A DNA stretch of 64,000 bases from Dehalococcoidia bacterium (GCA_023228825.1 JALOAL010000001.1:62001-126000); one strand, 5' to 3'. Counted from the stretch's first letter, positions 34,629-43,476 are shown. Translations and numbers: made by a program. The notes: generated by a model not told the origin, from the letters alone.

Positions 34629-35392
34629 TTGTGGTACCCCCCACGGTGGGCAGCGCCGAGCATCGGGATCTCCGCCACGACGTCAATGGTCTCGTAGTGG
34701 TTGTAGGGGAGGATGGGGACTCGGGCGAGTTTGGCGTGCGTCAGCGGCGCCGTCCCCACCTCCAGGTCACGGAAGGGCTCCAGCGCCTCGATCACGCGCT
34801 GGCGTTCGCCCTTGCCGGTGAAGTAGGCGATGTCCATGGTGGGGACGAACTGGTCGCCGTCCTCCGTGATCAGCGGGTCGTCCTTCAGCACCTGGCCCAC
34901 CAGCGGCACGCCCAACTTCGCAAGTCGGCGCGCCTCCCGGAAGGCGCCGCCATCCTCCACGCCCATGTAGATGCGCTCGCCGTCCCCCACGGAGACGCCT
35001 CGGAGCGTCACGCTCAACGGTTCAAGGCGTCGCAGACGCGGCGCGGCGTTCACGTAGAAGGACTCCACCTGCGACCACATGATGTCCGTGGACATGAGAA
35101 AGCCCACGCGCACCCACGTGGTGTGCAGCCACTCCGTGGGGACCACATCCACCTCGGGCATCTCGCGCAGGCGCTCCAGCACCGGCTCAAGCCCCTCGAA
35201 GGCCGAGGGCGTCTCCAGGCCGATCGGCTGCAGGAACTCGATGGGCACGCGCCAGCCGTGCGAGCGCTCCTCCCAGAGCGCCCAGTAGTCCGGCAGCGGT
35301 CCGGTGGCGTTGACGAACGCGTTCCAGTCGCGCTCGCGCTGCTCCGCGTAGGCCTGCGCCAGCGCCTGGGTGTCGTTGGTGTCCGCCGTCAT
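34625..35392 (-). CDS. 2H phosphoesterase-like protein (2'-5' RNA ligase superfamily)
   Basis: The 255-residue protein has two motifs spaced like the 2H superfamily: EWLHTTWVRVGF (H-T-T) near residue 94 and PLTHAKLARVPI (H-x-K) near residue 225. Such enzymes are RNA 2'-3' cyclic phosphodiesterases or ligases. The second motif lacks the usual Thr/Ser, so activity is uncertain. The ATG overlaps the GNAT stop by four bases, and its stop overlaps the CTG of carB. It is unusual inside a pyrimidine operon. Confidence 0.65.
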   Translation of the reverse strand: MTADTNDTQALAQAYAEQRERDWNAFVNATGPLPDYWALWEERSHGWRVPIEFLQPIGLETPSAFEGLEPVLERLREMPEVDVVPTEWLHTTWVRVGFLMSTDIMWSQVESFYVNAAPRLRRLEPLSVTLRGVSVGDGERIYMGVEDGGAFREARRLAKLGVPLVGQVLKDDPLITEDGDQFVPTMDIAYFTGKGERQRVIEALEPFRDLEVGTAPLTHAKLARVPILPYNHYETIDVVAEIPMLGAAHRGGYHN

Positions 35393-35874
35393 TCGTCGCC
35401 CCCGTTGCGCTCGCCCTCCTGGTAGATCGGCAGTTCGAACGTGGTGCCCGGGTTGAACAGCGGCACGAGTGCGCCGATGGAGGAGAGGTAGGAGAGCGCC
35501 GGCTGGTTGTCCCGAGGCAGCCGCGCCTTGATGCGGCCGTACCCCTGCTGCCGGGCGAAGGCCAGGCTGTACTCCGCCAGCGCGGTGCCGTGCCCCTGCC
35601 GCCGGTTCTGCTGCCGAATCCACGCGCCGAAGGTAGCGGCGTCCGGCTCCGCGGAGTTGAAGTCCACCGTGGCGAAGCCCAGCAGGCGCCCGCGGTCGTC
35701 TTCCACCACGAAGAACGCGCCGTGGTCGCCCTGGCGGTCCATCCACTCCTCGATCTCCTGGGGCGTGCGGGTGCCGGCGAGGGCCACGGGGTCCGGCTCG
35801 CGTATCAGTTCCGCGATGATCTCAGAGATCTGGCCTGCGTCTGCCTTCGTGGCGCGCCTGATCGTCGAGGGCAT
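35389..35874 (-). CDS. GNAT family N-acetyltransferase
   Basis: The 161-residue protein has the GNAT fold: MPSTIRRATKADAGQISEIIAEL at the start, FFVVEDDRGRLLGFATVDF, and the acetyl-CoA loop QQNRRQGHGTALAEYSLAFARQQG near residue 95. The substrate is unknown. It is part of a coupled pair with the 2H gene, placed between carA and carB. GGAG lies upstream of the ATG. Confidence 0.85.
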   Translation of the reverse strand: MPSTIRRATKADAGQISEIIAELIREPDPVALAGTRTPQEIEEWMDRQGDHGAFFVVEDDRGRLLGFATVDFNSAEPDAATFGAWIRQQNRRQGHGTALAEYSLAFARQQGYGRIKARLPRDNQPALSYLSSIGALVPLFNPGTTFELPIYQEGERNGGDE

Positions 35875-35945
35875 GGTGGGTCTCCTCTGTGTCGCTTGCA
35901 GGCGCGGCCGGCCGGTGTCCGGACGGGCGCCCCCTCGCCGCGTCC

Positions 35946-37091
35946 TTAGCGGACGCCGGGGCGCAAGGATCGCACGCTGTCTAGGAATCGGTCGAACAGG
36001 AACTCCGTGTCGTTCGGCCCCGGCGACGCTTCCGAGTGGTACTGGATGGTGAACACCGGTTCCTCGCGGTGCAGCAGGCCCTCCACCGTGCCGTCGTTCA
36101 GGTGGACCTGCGCCACCTGGACCGGGGACACAAGGTGGTCGCCGTCAATCGCGAAGCCGTGGTTCTGGGAGGTGATGTGCACCTTCCCGGTGATCTCGTC
36201 CCGCACGGGGTGGTTCGCGCCACGGTGGCCGAACTTCAACTTGTAACAGGAGGCGCCGAAGAGCCGGCCGATCACCTGGTGCCCCAGGCAGATGCCCATG
36301 ATGGGCGTCTTGCCCACCAGCGCGCGCGAGGTGGCCACCACGTGATCCAGCAACATGGGGTCGCCGGGGCCCGGCGACAGCAGGACGCCGTCCGGCCGGA
36401 GCGACAGGATCGCCTCCGCGTCCGTGTCGTGTGGCACGGTGGTGACCGTGCAGCCGCGCGCGCGCAGGATGCGCATGATGTTGCGCTTCACGCCCAGGTC
36501 CACCACCACCACGTGCGGCGCAGGCCCGCCGTCCGGCGCCACGCCGAGGGGTACCCGAGGGTCCTCGAAGTCGTACGCCTCCGCCGTGGAGACACCGGAG
36601 ACGTAGTCAATGCTGGCGTAGTCCGGCGCTGCACGCAGCCGCGCCAGCGCCTGCTCCGGCGTCTCGTCCCGCGTGATGGTGCCCATGACCACGCCGCGCG
36701 AGCGCAGGTGCCGCGTCAGGGCGCGCGTGTCCACCTCCGCGATGCCAGGGATGCCGCGCGCCTCCAGGTATTCGTGCAGGGTGTGGACGGAGAGCCAGTG
36801 CGAGGGCAGGTCCGTCATCTCCCGCACCACGAAGCCGCGCACCTGCACCTGCCTGCTCTCGTCCGAGAACAGGCTGGTGCCGTAGTTGCCCTGGAGCGGG
36901 AAGGTCATGCTCAGGATCTGTCCACTGAAGGACGGATCGGTCAGGGCCTCCTGGTAACCGGTCATGGCCGTGGTGAAGACCACCTCGCCGGTCGTGTGTC
37001 CGGCGGCGCCCACGCCCACGCCCTCGAATACCCGGCCATCGGCCAGGACGAGGCGGGCGGGCGGTCGCACTCCGGTGTTCAGCAGGCTCAC
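35946..37091 (-). CDS. carA: Carbamoyl-phosphate synthase small subunit
   Basis: CarA is the glutamine amidotransferase that feeds ammonia to CarB. The 381-residue protein has the N-terminal domain (LVLADGRVFEGVGVGAAGHTTGEVVF) and a class I GATase domain with LLSPGPGDP, the nucleophile in MGICLGHQVIG near residue 265, and the triad His/Glu in IQYHSEASPGP. The start is GTG 37091 with AGGGA upstream. It is separated from carB by two unrelated genes. Confidence 0.95.
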   Translation of the reverse strand: MSLLNTGVRPPARLVLADGRVFEGVGVGAAGHTTGEVVFTTAMTGYQEALTDPSFSGQILSMTFPLQGNYGTSLFSDESRQVQVRGFVVREMTDLPSHWLSVHTLHEYLEARGIPGIAEVDTRALTRHLRSRGVVMGTITRDETPEQALARLRAAPDYASIDYVSGVSTAEAYDFEDPRVPLGVAPDGGPAPHVVVVDLGVKRNIMRILRARGCTVTTVPHDTDAEAILSLRPDGVLLSPGPGDPMLLDHVVATSRALVGKTPIMGICLGHQVIGRLFGASCYKLKFGHRGANHPVRDEITGKVHITSQNHGFAIDGDHLVSPVQVAQVHLNDGTVEGLLHREEPVFTIQYHSEASPGPNDTEFLFDRFLDSVRSLRPGVR

Positions 37092-37135
37092 AGGGTCCCT
37101 TTCGATGCGGTCAGTCCCAGTCTGTGACCGCCGCG

Positions 37136-38479
37136 CTACAGCGCGACGATGCGTTCCGTCTCATGCACCAGCGCGCCGCCGTAGATGGTGGCCACCACCA
37201 TCCCCTTCAGCGTGCGGCCGCCCAGCGGCGTGTTCTTCCCCTTCGACGCGAACGCGGCGGGGTCCACCGTCCATTCCGCGTCCGGGTCCAGCAGTGTCAC
37301 GTCTCCCAGCGCGCCCGGCGCCAGCGTGCCCAGGCCCTGCAGGCCCTCCAGCGCGTCCAGCCCCCACGCCCGCACCGGCCCGATGCTCATGCGTTCGATG
37401 AGCGTGGGCAGCGTGAGCCGTCCCTGATGCACCAGCCGCATGCTGAGGCCGAACGCAGTCTCCAGCATGGTCAGGCCCGGCGATGCGAGGTCGAATTCGA
37501 TGTCCTTGTCCGTGGAGGCGTGAGGCGCGTGGTCCGTGGCAATGGCGTCGATCACGCCGTCGCGCAGGGCCGCTGTCAGCGCCTCCAGGTCCGCCTCCTC
37601 CCGCAGGGGCGGGTTCACCTTGGCGTTGGTGTCGTAGCGCAGGTGGACGTAGTCGCCGTCGAAGGCGACCTCCTCGTGCGTCAGGGTGAGGTGGTGCGGG
37701 GTCACCTCCGCCGTGATGTGCGCGCCGCGTTCCCGGGCGGCGGCGATCAGGGCCACCGAGCCCGCGGTGGAGACGTGGCAGATGTGCAGGTGCGCGCCCA
37801 CCAGTTCGGCCAGCGCGATGTCCCGCGCCACCATCGTCTCCTCCGCGCTGGCGGGGCGCCCGCGCAGGCCGAGGCGGGTGGCCACCCAGCCCTCGTGCAT
37901 CTGGCCGTCACGCACCAGGCTGGGGTCCTCGCAGTGCTGCGCCACCGGCATGGCGAACTGCGTGGAGTACTCCAGCGCATGCCGCATCAGGCTGGCGTCC
38001 GCCACCGCGTCGCCGTCGTCCGAGAGCGCCACCACGCCCGCGTTGCGCAACTCGCCCTGCGGGGTCAATTCTTTGCCTTGGCGGCCCATGGTGATGGCGC
38101 CGATGGGCAGTACGCGCACGCGGCCCGTCGCGTCCGCCTCGCGCAGGACGGACTCCACTGCGGGGCGGCTGTCCAGCGCGGGCGTGGTGTTGGGCATGGC
38201 GCAGACCGTGGTGTAGCCCCCGCGCGCCGCCGCCGCCGTGCCAGTGGCGATCGTCTCCTTGTGCTCCTGCCCGGGCTCCCGCAGGTGCGTGTGCAGGTCC
38301 ACGAAGCCGGGCGCCACCACCAGCCCCGTGGCGTCGATGCGCTCGGCGTCGATCACTGCGTCGCCCTCTCCGGGGCCCACGCGGGCGATGCGCCCGCCCA
38401 CGATGACGACGTCCGCGATGCCGTCCTGGCCCAGCGCCGGGTCGATCACGCGGCCGTTGTGGATGGCAATGGTCGTCAC
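37136..38479 (-). CDS. pyrC: Dihydroorotase
   Basis: It cyclises carbamoyl aspartate to dihydroorotate. The 447-residue class I type enzyme has the metal motif GFVDLHTHLREPGQEHKE near residue 58, HCEDPSL, HICHVSTAGSV, TPHHL, and ATDHAPH with the catalytic Asp near residue 305. The start is GTG 38479, overlapping the pyrB stop by four bases (GTGA). Confidence 0.95.
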   Translation of the reverse strand: MTTIAIHNGRVIDPALGQDGIADVVIVGGRIARVGPGEGDAVIDAERIDATGLVVAPGFVDLHTHLREPGQEHKETIATGTAAAARGGYTTVCAMPNTTPALDSRPAVESVLREADATGRVRVLPIGAITMGRQGKELTPQGELRNAGVVALSDDGDAVADASLMRHALEYSTQFAMPVAQHCEDPSLVRDGQMHEGWVATRLGLRGRPASAEETMVARDIALAELVGAHLHICHVSTAGSVALIAAARERGAHITAEVTPHHLTLTHEEVAFDGDYVHLRYDTNAKVNPPLREEADLEALTAALRDGVIDAIATDHAPHASTDKDIEFDLASPGLTMLETAFGLSMRLVHQGRLTLPTLIERMSIGPVRAWGLDALEGLQGLGTLAPGALGDVTLLDPDAEWTVDPAAFASKGKNTPLGGRTLKGMVVATIYGGALVHETERIVAL

Positions 38480-39597
38480 GAGCGCGCCTCGCTACCCGCA
38501 CCGGGAACGCTGCCAGTACTCGAGCCAGTACTCGAGCCAGCACTCGATGCAGGACTCGAGTCCTGGCCGGGCAGTTCAGTGCGGCCGGACAGCAGGTAGA
38601 GCAGCGCCATGCGGATGGCCACGCCGTTCGTGACCTGCTCCTCGATGATGGAACTCTGTCCAACGGCGACCGAGCCCGCGATCTCGATCCCCTCGTTCTT
38701 GGGGCCGGGGTGCATCAGCACGTGGCCCGGCTTGGCGCGGGCCAGACGCGCGGCCGTCACCTGGTACATCTGCGCGTACTCGTGTAGCGAGGGCAGCAGG
38801 CCGCCCTCCTGGCGCTCGCTCTGCAGGCGCAGGGCCATGACCACGTCCGCGCCCTCGATCGCGCGGTCAATGTCCGTCTCCACCGTGACGCGGGGCAGGG
38901 CGGCCTCCGCGTGGGCGGGGCGGTCAGAGGTCTTCAGGCCGCGCGGCATCAGCGTGGGCGGCCCGCAGAGGACCACCTCCGCCCCCATCGCCGTGAGCCC
39001 CCACATGTCAGACCGCGCCACGCGGGAGTGGGCGATGTCGCCGATCATCACCACGCGCTTGCCCTCGATACTGCCGAGGCGGCTCTGAATGGTGTACAGG
39101 TCCAGCAGCGCCTGTGTGGGGTGCGCGTGCGCCCCGTCGCCGGCGTTGATGATCGAGGCGTCCGTGTGCGCGGCCGCCAGGTACGGCGACCCGGCGATGC
39201 TGTGGCGCATCACGATCGCGTCCGCGCGCATCGCGCGCAGCGTCCGCACCGTGTCGATGAGCGACTCGCCCTTCACCACGGAAGAGGTGGAGGAGGCAAC
39301 GCTGATCACGTCCGCGCCCAGCACCTTGCCCGCCAGTTCAAAGGAGACGCGCGTGCGCGTGGAGGGCTCGTAGAACAGGTTCACCACCGTGTAGCCGCGT
39401 AGCGCCGGCACCCGGGCGATGCGGCGGTCCAACGCCTCCCGCATGCGCTCCGCGGTGGTGAGCACCGTCTGGATCTCGTCCACCGTGAAGTCGTCCAGGT
39501 CCAGGACGTGCTGGTGGTCCCAGGCCGGCTGCCGGGTGGCCTCGCCGTGCTGTCCGTCCTGGGTGTTGTGGGGGGAGATGGATGCGGCGGCTGTCAT
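38476..39597 (-). CDS. pyrB: Aspartate carbamoyltransferase
   Basis: It joins carbamoyl phosphate and aspartate. The 373-residue protein has the carbamoyl phosphate motif FYEPSTRTRVSFE near residue 75, the aspartate-binding HPTQALLDLYTI and the DIAHSRVARS loop, and a MHPGPKNEGIEI segment. About 25 extra residues at the C-terminus come from a 12-base tandem repeat (38514-38561) and are Ser/Gly rich. It overlaps pyrR by four bases (ATGA). No pyrI-like regulatory subunit is in the window. Confidence 0.95.
   Translation of the reverse strand: MTAAASISPHNTQDGQHGEATRQPAWDHQHVLDLDDFTVDEIQTVLTTAERMREALDRRIARVPALRGYTVVNLFYEPSTRTRVSFELAGKVLGADVISVASSTSSVVKGESLIDTVRTLRAMRADAIVMRHSIAGSPYLAAAHTDASIINAGDGAHAHPTQALLDLYTIQSRLGSIEGKRVVMIGDIAHSRVARSDMWGLTAMGAEVVLCGPPTLMPRGLKTSDRPAHAEAALPRVTVETDIDRAIEGADVVMALRLQSERQEGGLLPSLHEYAQMYQVTAARLARAKPGHVLMHPGPKNEGIEIAGSVAVGQSSIIEEQVTNGVAIRMALLYLLSGRTELPGQDSSPASSAGSSTGSSTGSVPGAGSEARS
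38514..38561 (-). repeat. Four 12-bp tandem repeats at the pyrB 3' end
   Basis: Four copies of CAGTACTCGAGC and variants encode the Ser/Gly-rich tail of PyrB (SSAGSSTGSSTGS). The period keeps the frame. Confidence 0.8.
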
Positions 39598-40160
39598 GCC
39601 TCGATCCTCCCTGGGAGGACGATTACCGCATCGCGGCCGTCCTCCTCCTGCAGCAGCACGCGCACGTCGTCCTCGTGCGCGGTCGGGATGTTCTTGCCGA
39701 CCATGTCGGCGCGGATGGGGAGTTCGCGGTGCCCTCGGTCCACCAGCACGGCCAGGCGGACGATGCGAGGCCGGCCGAAGTCGTTCAGGGCGTCCATGGC
39801 TGCGCGGATGGTGCGGCCGGTCATGAGCACGTCGTCCACCAGCACCACCACGCGCCCGTCCACGTCCGGCAGGCTAGAGGGCATGGGCGTGGGGTGGCGG
39901 CGGTCCAGGTCGTCGCGGTGCAGCGTGATGTCCAGCGCACCCAACTCGGGCCGAGCGCCCTCGATAGTGGCGATGTCCTCCGCGATGCGCTCCGCGATGA
40001 TCGCGCCGCCGCGCTGGATGCCCACCAGCACCAGGTCGTCGACACCCTGGTTGGCCTCCACGATCTCGTGGGCCAGGCGCCGCAGGGCGCGGCGCACGCC
40101 GGTCGTGTCCAGCAGCGGCGCCGTGTTCACCACGAGGCCGCCCCCGTGTCCCTGAGCCAT
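39594..40160 (-). CDS. pyrR: PyrR: pyrimidine operon attenuation regulator and uracil phosphoribosyltransferase
   Basis: PyrR binds pyr mRNA when UMP is high and promotes termination. The 188-residue protein has the PRTase fold with LAHEIVEANQGVDDLVLVGIQRGG near residue 30, the PRPP loop VVVLVDDVLMTGRTIRAAMDAL near residue 110, and LVDRGHRELPIRADMVGKNIPT. The ATG 40160 lies 16 bases after an intrinsic terminator and lacks a Shine-Dalgarno; GTG codons nine to ten positions later are alternatives. Its leader carries a PyrR-binding hairpin, so the operon is self-regulated. Confidence 0.93.
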   Translation of the reverse strand: MAQGHGGGLVVNTAPLLDTTGVRRALRRLAHEIVEANQGVDDLVLVGIQRGGAIIAERIAEDIATIEGARPELGALDITLHRDDLDRRHPTPMPSSLPDVDGRVVVLVDDVLMTGRTIRAAMDALNDFGRPRIVRLAVLVDRGHRELPIRADMVGKNIPTAHEDDVRVLLQEEDGRDAVIVLPGRIEA

Positions 40161-40175
40161 GCGGAGGAGGTGACA

Positions 40176-40203
40176 TAAAAAGACCTCCCCATCAGTGGGG
40201 AGG
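40176..40203 (-). terminator. Attenuator terminator in the pyr leader
   Basis: On the minus strand, CCTCCCCA-CTGA-TGGGGAGG forms an 8-bp stem with a tetraloop, followed by TCTTTTTATG. It lies between the pyr promoter and the pyrR start codon, so it would terminate leader transcripts before the operon. Confidence 0.85.
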
Positions 40204-40308
40204 CAACGCCGCAAACCGGGCCGGGGGAGGAATAGCCATGGAAGCACTCCGGAGAGTGCGCGGCCAGAAGTGCGCCGGAGCGCGGGGTCCTCATTCGAGC
40301 GTTCCTTC

Positions 40309-40326
40309 CCGGCCTCACTGGACCGG
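40309..40326 (-). promoter_or_regulatory. PyrR-binding hairpin in the pyr leader
   Basis: The minus strand reads CCGGTC-CAGTGA-GGCCGG, a six-bp stem with a hexaloop matching the CNGNGA signature, in the context UCCAGUGAGGCC of the known PyrR binding loop. It lies about 110 bases before the terminator. Its 3' arm can instead pair with downstream CCCGGCC, which fits an antiterminator. Confidence 0.8.
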
Positions 40327-40356
40327 CTTAAAGACAACGCGAGGTGCGTTCAGAGC

Positions 40357-40386
40357 AGTCTACGCCTCGTCCCGCCGTTCGCTCAA
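40357..40386 (-). promoter_or_regulatory. Candidate pyr operon promoter
   Basis: On the minus strand TTGAGC (40381-40386) and TAGACT (40357-40362) are separated by 18 bases. Transcription would begin near 40350, giving a leader of about 190 bases. A 9-base direct repeat AGCGATATC lies twice just upstream (40408-40425). Confidence 0.5.
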
Positions 40387-40438
40387 GGGGAACGGCTGAT
40401 CGGGGTGAGCGATATCAGCGATATCCGGGAAATAGGCG

Positions 40439-41347
40439 TCAGTCGTCCTGCTGGCCGCCACGCTGCTCGCGCAGGAAGCGCTCCAGGTCCTCCACCATGT
40501 CTTCCGCGTCTGGAAGTTCCTCGTGCGCCCGCGGTTCCTCGGTGGCCTCGTCGTCGTCATCGTCCACGCCGTCCGCCACGCGGCGGGCGTACTCCGCGAC
40601 CTCCGGATTCTGCTCGATGTCCGCGGCCACCTGCGCCTCGAAGCGCGCGGCGAAGACCTCCAGGTCGTGCAGGGTGAGGTCGAAGCCAAAGCCCCGGTTC
40701 AGGCGCTCCAGCAGCGCCAGGCTGCCCTTGGGGTTGGGGGTGCGTTGCACGTAGAAGGGGATGTTGGCCCACAGCGACGCGGACGGGATGCCCTGGTCAC
40801 GCAGCGTCTGTGACAGCACGCCCACAATGCCCGTGGGCCCCTGGTACGTGGAGGCGCGAGGCTCGCCCAGGCCCAGCGCGTCCGAGAGCCACGGCTCCGT
40901 GGCGGAGCCGAAGACGCGCACCGGGCGGGCGTGGCTCGCCTCGCCCAGCAGCGCGCCCAGCACCACCACGCCGGCCACCTCGAACGTGCGGCACACCTGC
41001 AGGATCTGCTCGATGTAGGTGCGCCAGGACAGGTGTGGCTCAATGCCGGAGAGCAGGATCACGTCTCGGTCCAGGTGCTCCACGCGTTTCGCCGAGAAGA
41101 CGTTGGGGGGCCACTCCACCACGCGCTCGCCGTCCTTCAGGCGGACCTGGGGGCGCAACTGGGAGAAGTCGTAGAACTCCTCCGGGTCGATCTCCGCCAC
41201 GGTCTCCGCGCGCCAGCGGCGCTGGATGAAGCGCACGGCGCTGCTGGCGGCCTCGCCGGCGTCGTTCCAGCCGGAGAAGCCCGCGATCAGGATGGGCTGG
41301 CGCAGGTGCGGTTGCTGAGTGATGCGGAGCGCTTCGAAGTCCGGCAT
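40439..41347 (-). CDS. PAC2 family protein
   Basis: The 302-residue protein has the PAC2 (proteasome assembly chaperone) fold: PILIAGFSGWNDAGEAASSAVRFI near residue 18, an EEFYDFSQLRP motif, VAGVVVLGALLGE and a long C-terminal acidic helix (residues about 255-300). PAC2-like proteins occur in many bacteria without known activity. It lies upstream of the pyr promoter on the same strand. Confidence 0.85.
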   Translation of the reverse strand: MPDFEALRITQQPHLRQPILIAGFSGWNDAGEAASSAVRFIQRRWRAETVAEIDPEEFYDFSQLRPQVRLKDGERVVEWPPNVFSAKRVEHLDRDVILLSGIEPHLSWRTYIEQILQVCRTFEVAGVVVLGALLGEASHARPVRVFGSATEPWLSDALGLGEPRASTYQGPTGIVGVLSQTLRDQGIPSASLWANIPFYVQRTPNPKGSLALLERLNRGFGFDLTLHDLEVFAARFEAQVAADIEQNPEVAEYARRVADGVDDDDDEATEEPRAHEELPDAEDMVEDLERFLREQRGGQQDD

Positions 41348-41468
41348 CGGCCTCCCTCATCCCCTTGCGGCGCCCCACCGGGGACGCGTGCGGACAGGAT
41401 AGCCCCTCGCGGGAGGAAGCCTCTCCACCGCCGGCGCCGCCTCGGACGCCGTCTGGCGAGTGTGGACG

Positions 41469-42677
41469 TTAGAGGCTGATCGAGGTGAGGTCGATGTTGG
41501 GCGCGGCCCTCATGGAGCGTGAGACCGCGTTGTCCACGATCTGCGCGCCGCGCTCGTGCGACAGGTCCAGCGTACCGATCAGCAGGACGCCACGATGCAT
41601 CACCCACAACTGCCCCAGGACGTAGTCCCGCCGGCAGTCCTGCAGCGAGTAGCCGCGCACACCCGCCTCCACGAGCGCCTCGTGGTAGGCGTCCACCAGC
41701 CCCGCCTCGTGCGCCTCGGCGTCCTCGGTGGCCATGTTGGGGCGGAGGAAGTAGGCCACGTCGATCATTGGGTTGCCGGTCATGACGCCCTGCCAGTCGA
41801 TGATCGTCATCGGCTCCGGGCCGTCGTCGTGGAACATGATGTTGTCCGCGCGGAAGTCGCCGTGCAGCAACGTTCGAGGCGAGCGCGACACGCGGTGGAT
41901 CAGGTCCGGCCCGTGGACGTCGTTCCAGGCGGAGATGGCGCGCATCTCCGGCGTTAGTGCGTCATGGAAGCGCTGCTCGAAGACCGGCCAGGCCCGACGG
42001 TAGATCGCGTGCTGCACCGCCACCGCGTCGTCCGCCGGCAGGAGCCACGTGCGGTCGAGGAGCGGGCTCTCCCAGAAGGCGGCGTGCAGCCGCGCCAGCG
42101 TCCGCAGCGCCAGTTCCGCCTCGGCCGGCGTGCAACCCTTCACCTGGTCGCCCACGCGCGCGGCGCCCAGGTCCTCCAGCAGCAGGCCGAAGCGGCGCTC
42201 GCTCTTGCCGGCCTGCGACATCAGGGAGTTCAGCAGCCGGATGGTGACCGCGTCCGGGAGGAAGGCCAGCACGCGCTGCACCACCGTCTCGGCGCGCTTG
42301 CGAGTCTCGAACTCGCCGAAGAAGCACTGGGGCACCTTCACCGTGAAATGCGGGCCCAGTTCCCGGTAGGCCAGGATCTCCTTCTCGTAGGAGCCAAAGG
42401 TCATGCCCAGCGCTCGGTTCTCCGGGATGGGGGACGGGAACTTCGCAATCACGCTGGCCGGGCCGGCCCCGTCCACGTAGGTCAGGTGGACGCGCCCCAA
42501 CTCACCGAGGAACCCCTCACCCTCGCCCAGTTGCTTCACCTCAATCGCCGCCACGCTGCACGCATCGCCCAGCGCCCCGCAGTTCCGGAGGGCGCCCGTG
42601 AACCACTCCGGCGTCAGGTCCGTCAACCGCGAGGGGATCCGGGACATGGGTGGGGTGGTGGCGGTAGTCGTCGTCAT
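41469..42677 (-). CDS. Ecdysteroid-kinase-like/aminoglycoside-phosphotransferase-fold kinase
   Basis: The 402-residue protein has an N-terminal lobe with EGFLGELGRVHLTYVDG and VIAKFPS, and the kinase catalytic loop HGDFRADNIMFHDDG near residue 275, followed by IIDWQGVMTGNPMIDVAYF. This is the APH/EcKL fold, which phosphorylates small alcohols; the substrate is unknown. The start is ATG 42677 with GAGGAGGG upstream. Lipid metabolism genes further on suggest a small-molecule role, but this is weak. Confidence 0.8.
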   Translation of the reverse strand: MTTTTATTPPMSRIPSRLTDLTPEWFTGALRNCGALGDACSVAAIEVKQLGEGEGFLGELGRVHLTYVDGAGPASVIAKFPSPIPENRALGMTFGSYEKEILAYRELGPHFTVKVPQCFFGEFETRKRAETVVQRVLAFLPDAVTIRLLNSLMSQAGKSERRFGLLLEDLGAARVGDQVKGCTPAEAELALRTLARLHAAFWESPLLDRTWLLPADDAVAVQHAIYRRAWPVFEQRFHDALTPEMRAISAWNDVHGPDLIHRVSRSPRTLLHGDFRADNIMFHDDGPEPMTIIDWQGVMTGNPMIDVAYFLRPNMATEDAEAHEAGLVDAYHEALVEAGVRGYSLQDCRRDYVLGQLWVMHRGVLLIGTLDLSHERGAQIVDNAVSRSMRAAPNIDLTSISL

Positions 42678-42796
42678 GGCGGTAGCCCTCCTCGCGCGGC
42701 GGTGCGTGCGTATCACGACTGCAATGTTATGACTCACGTAAAGAGGGGGCACGCCGCGGCCTCGCGCAGGTTCGAGCGGACTCGGCTGGCGCGCGC

Positions 42797-42832
42797 TTGC
42801 AATGATGTCGCTGTGGTGTCATATTGACACCA
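42797..42832 (+). promoter_or_regulatory. Promoter with palindromic operator before the RHH gene
   Basis: TTGCAA (42797-42802) and CATATT (42820-42825) are 17 bases apart. The perfect palindrome TGGTGTCA-TAT-TGACACCA (42814-42832) covers the -10 box, which is a repressor position. Confidence 0.65.
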
Positions 42833-42894
42833 TCGTTACCCCCGCGCCCAGAGAGCCCAGAGATCCGCGCGCGGAAAGGCCGAGGGAGGCCGGC

Positions 42895-43407
42895 ATGAAG
42901 ATCGACACCGACGCCATCTTCGAGGCGTTCCAGCGCACCCTGGCCCTCGTGGACGACGCGGAGCGACAGCGGCTGGAGCGCATCCTGCACGCCAGCCAGG
43001 ACTCCGTCCAGCGCGCCGTGGTGGACCTGGTGCGCGCCATTGCCGAGGAGGTGAACGCCGCCGCGAGCCACCTGCACGCGGAGGTCGCGTACGGCCCCGA
43101 CGGCCCGGAGTTCACCGTGGACGCCGCACCGGCCGCGGAGGAGGGCGCCTCCATTGAGTTCGAGTTCGATACCGGGGAGATCGAGCGGCTGACGCTGCGG
43201 CTGCCCTCCGAGTTGAAGGAACTGGCGGCGCTGGCGGCGGAGCAGCACGGCGTCTCCCTCAACACCTGGCTTACGCGCCTCGTCAGTCGCGAGGCGGCCC
43301 GACGCGCAGCGCCGGAGCGCGGCCGCGAGCGGGAACGCCGAGGGGGACCCGGCAGTCGTGGAGGGCGGGGACCGGGCCAGAGCCTGAAGGGTTGGATCGG
43401 CGGATAG
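42895..43407 (+). CDS. Ribbon-helix-helix protein, HicB-like C-terminus
   Basis: The 170-residue protein has a helical N-terminal half (MKIDTDAIFEAFQRTLALVD, residues 1-60), an acidic linker, and an RHH-like segment IERLTLRLPSELKELAALAAEQHGVSLNTWLTRLVSREA (about residues 98-135), then a basic tail. RHH proteins bind DNA as dimers. GAGGGAGG lies five bases before ATG 42895. It is followed by the DUF4097 gene and may regulate it and itself through the palindrome in its promoter. Confidence 0.75.
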   Translation: MKIDTDAIFEAFQRTLALVDDAERQRLERILHASQDSVQRAVVDLVRAIAEEVNAAASHLHAEVAYGPDGPEFTVDAAPAAEEGASIEFEFDTGEIERLTLRLPSELKELAALAAEQHGVSLNTWLTRLVSREAARRAAPERGRERERRGGPGSRGGRGPGQSLKGWIGG

Positions 43408-43476
43408 CGGCCGCCCTCCGGAGGCGCCGCGCACGCAGAGGGACCACACGCCAGGGACAGCCGTGGAGGCACGCGA

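Noticed and set aside
31209..34697. 1162-codon open frame antisense to carB
   Set aside because: Low-complexity His/Arg/Val-rich product, shadow of CarB.
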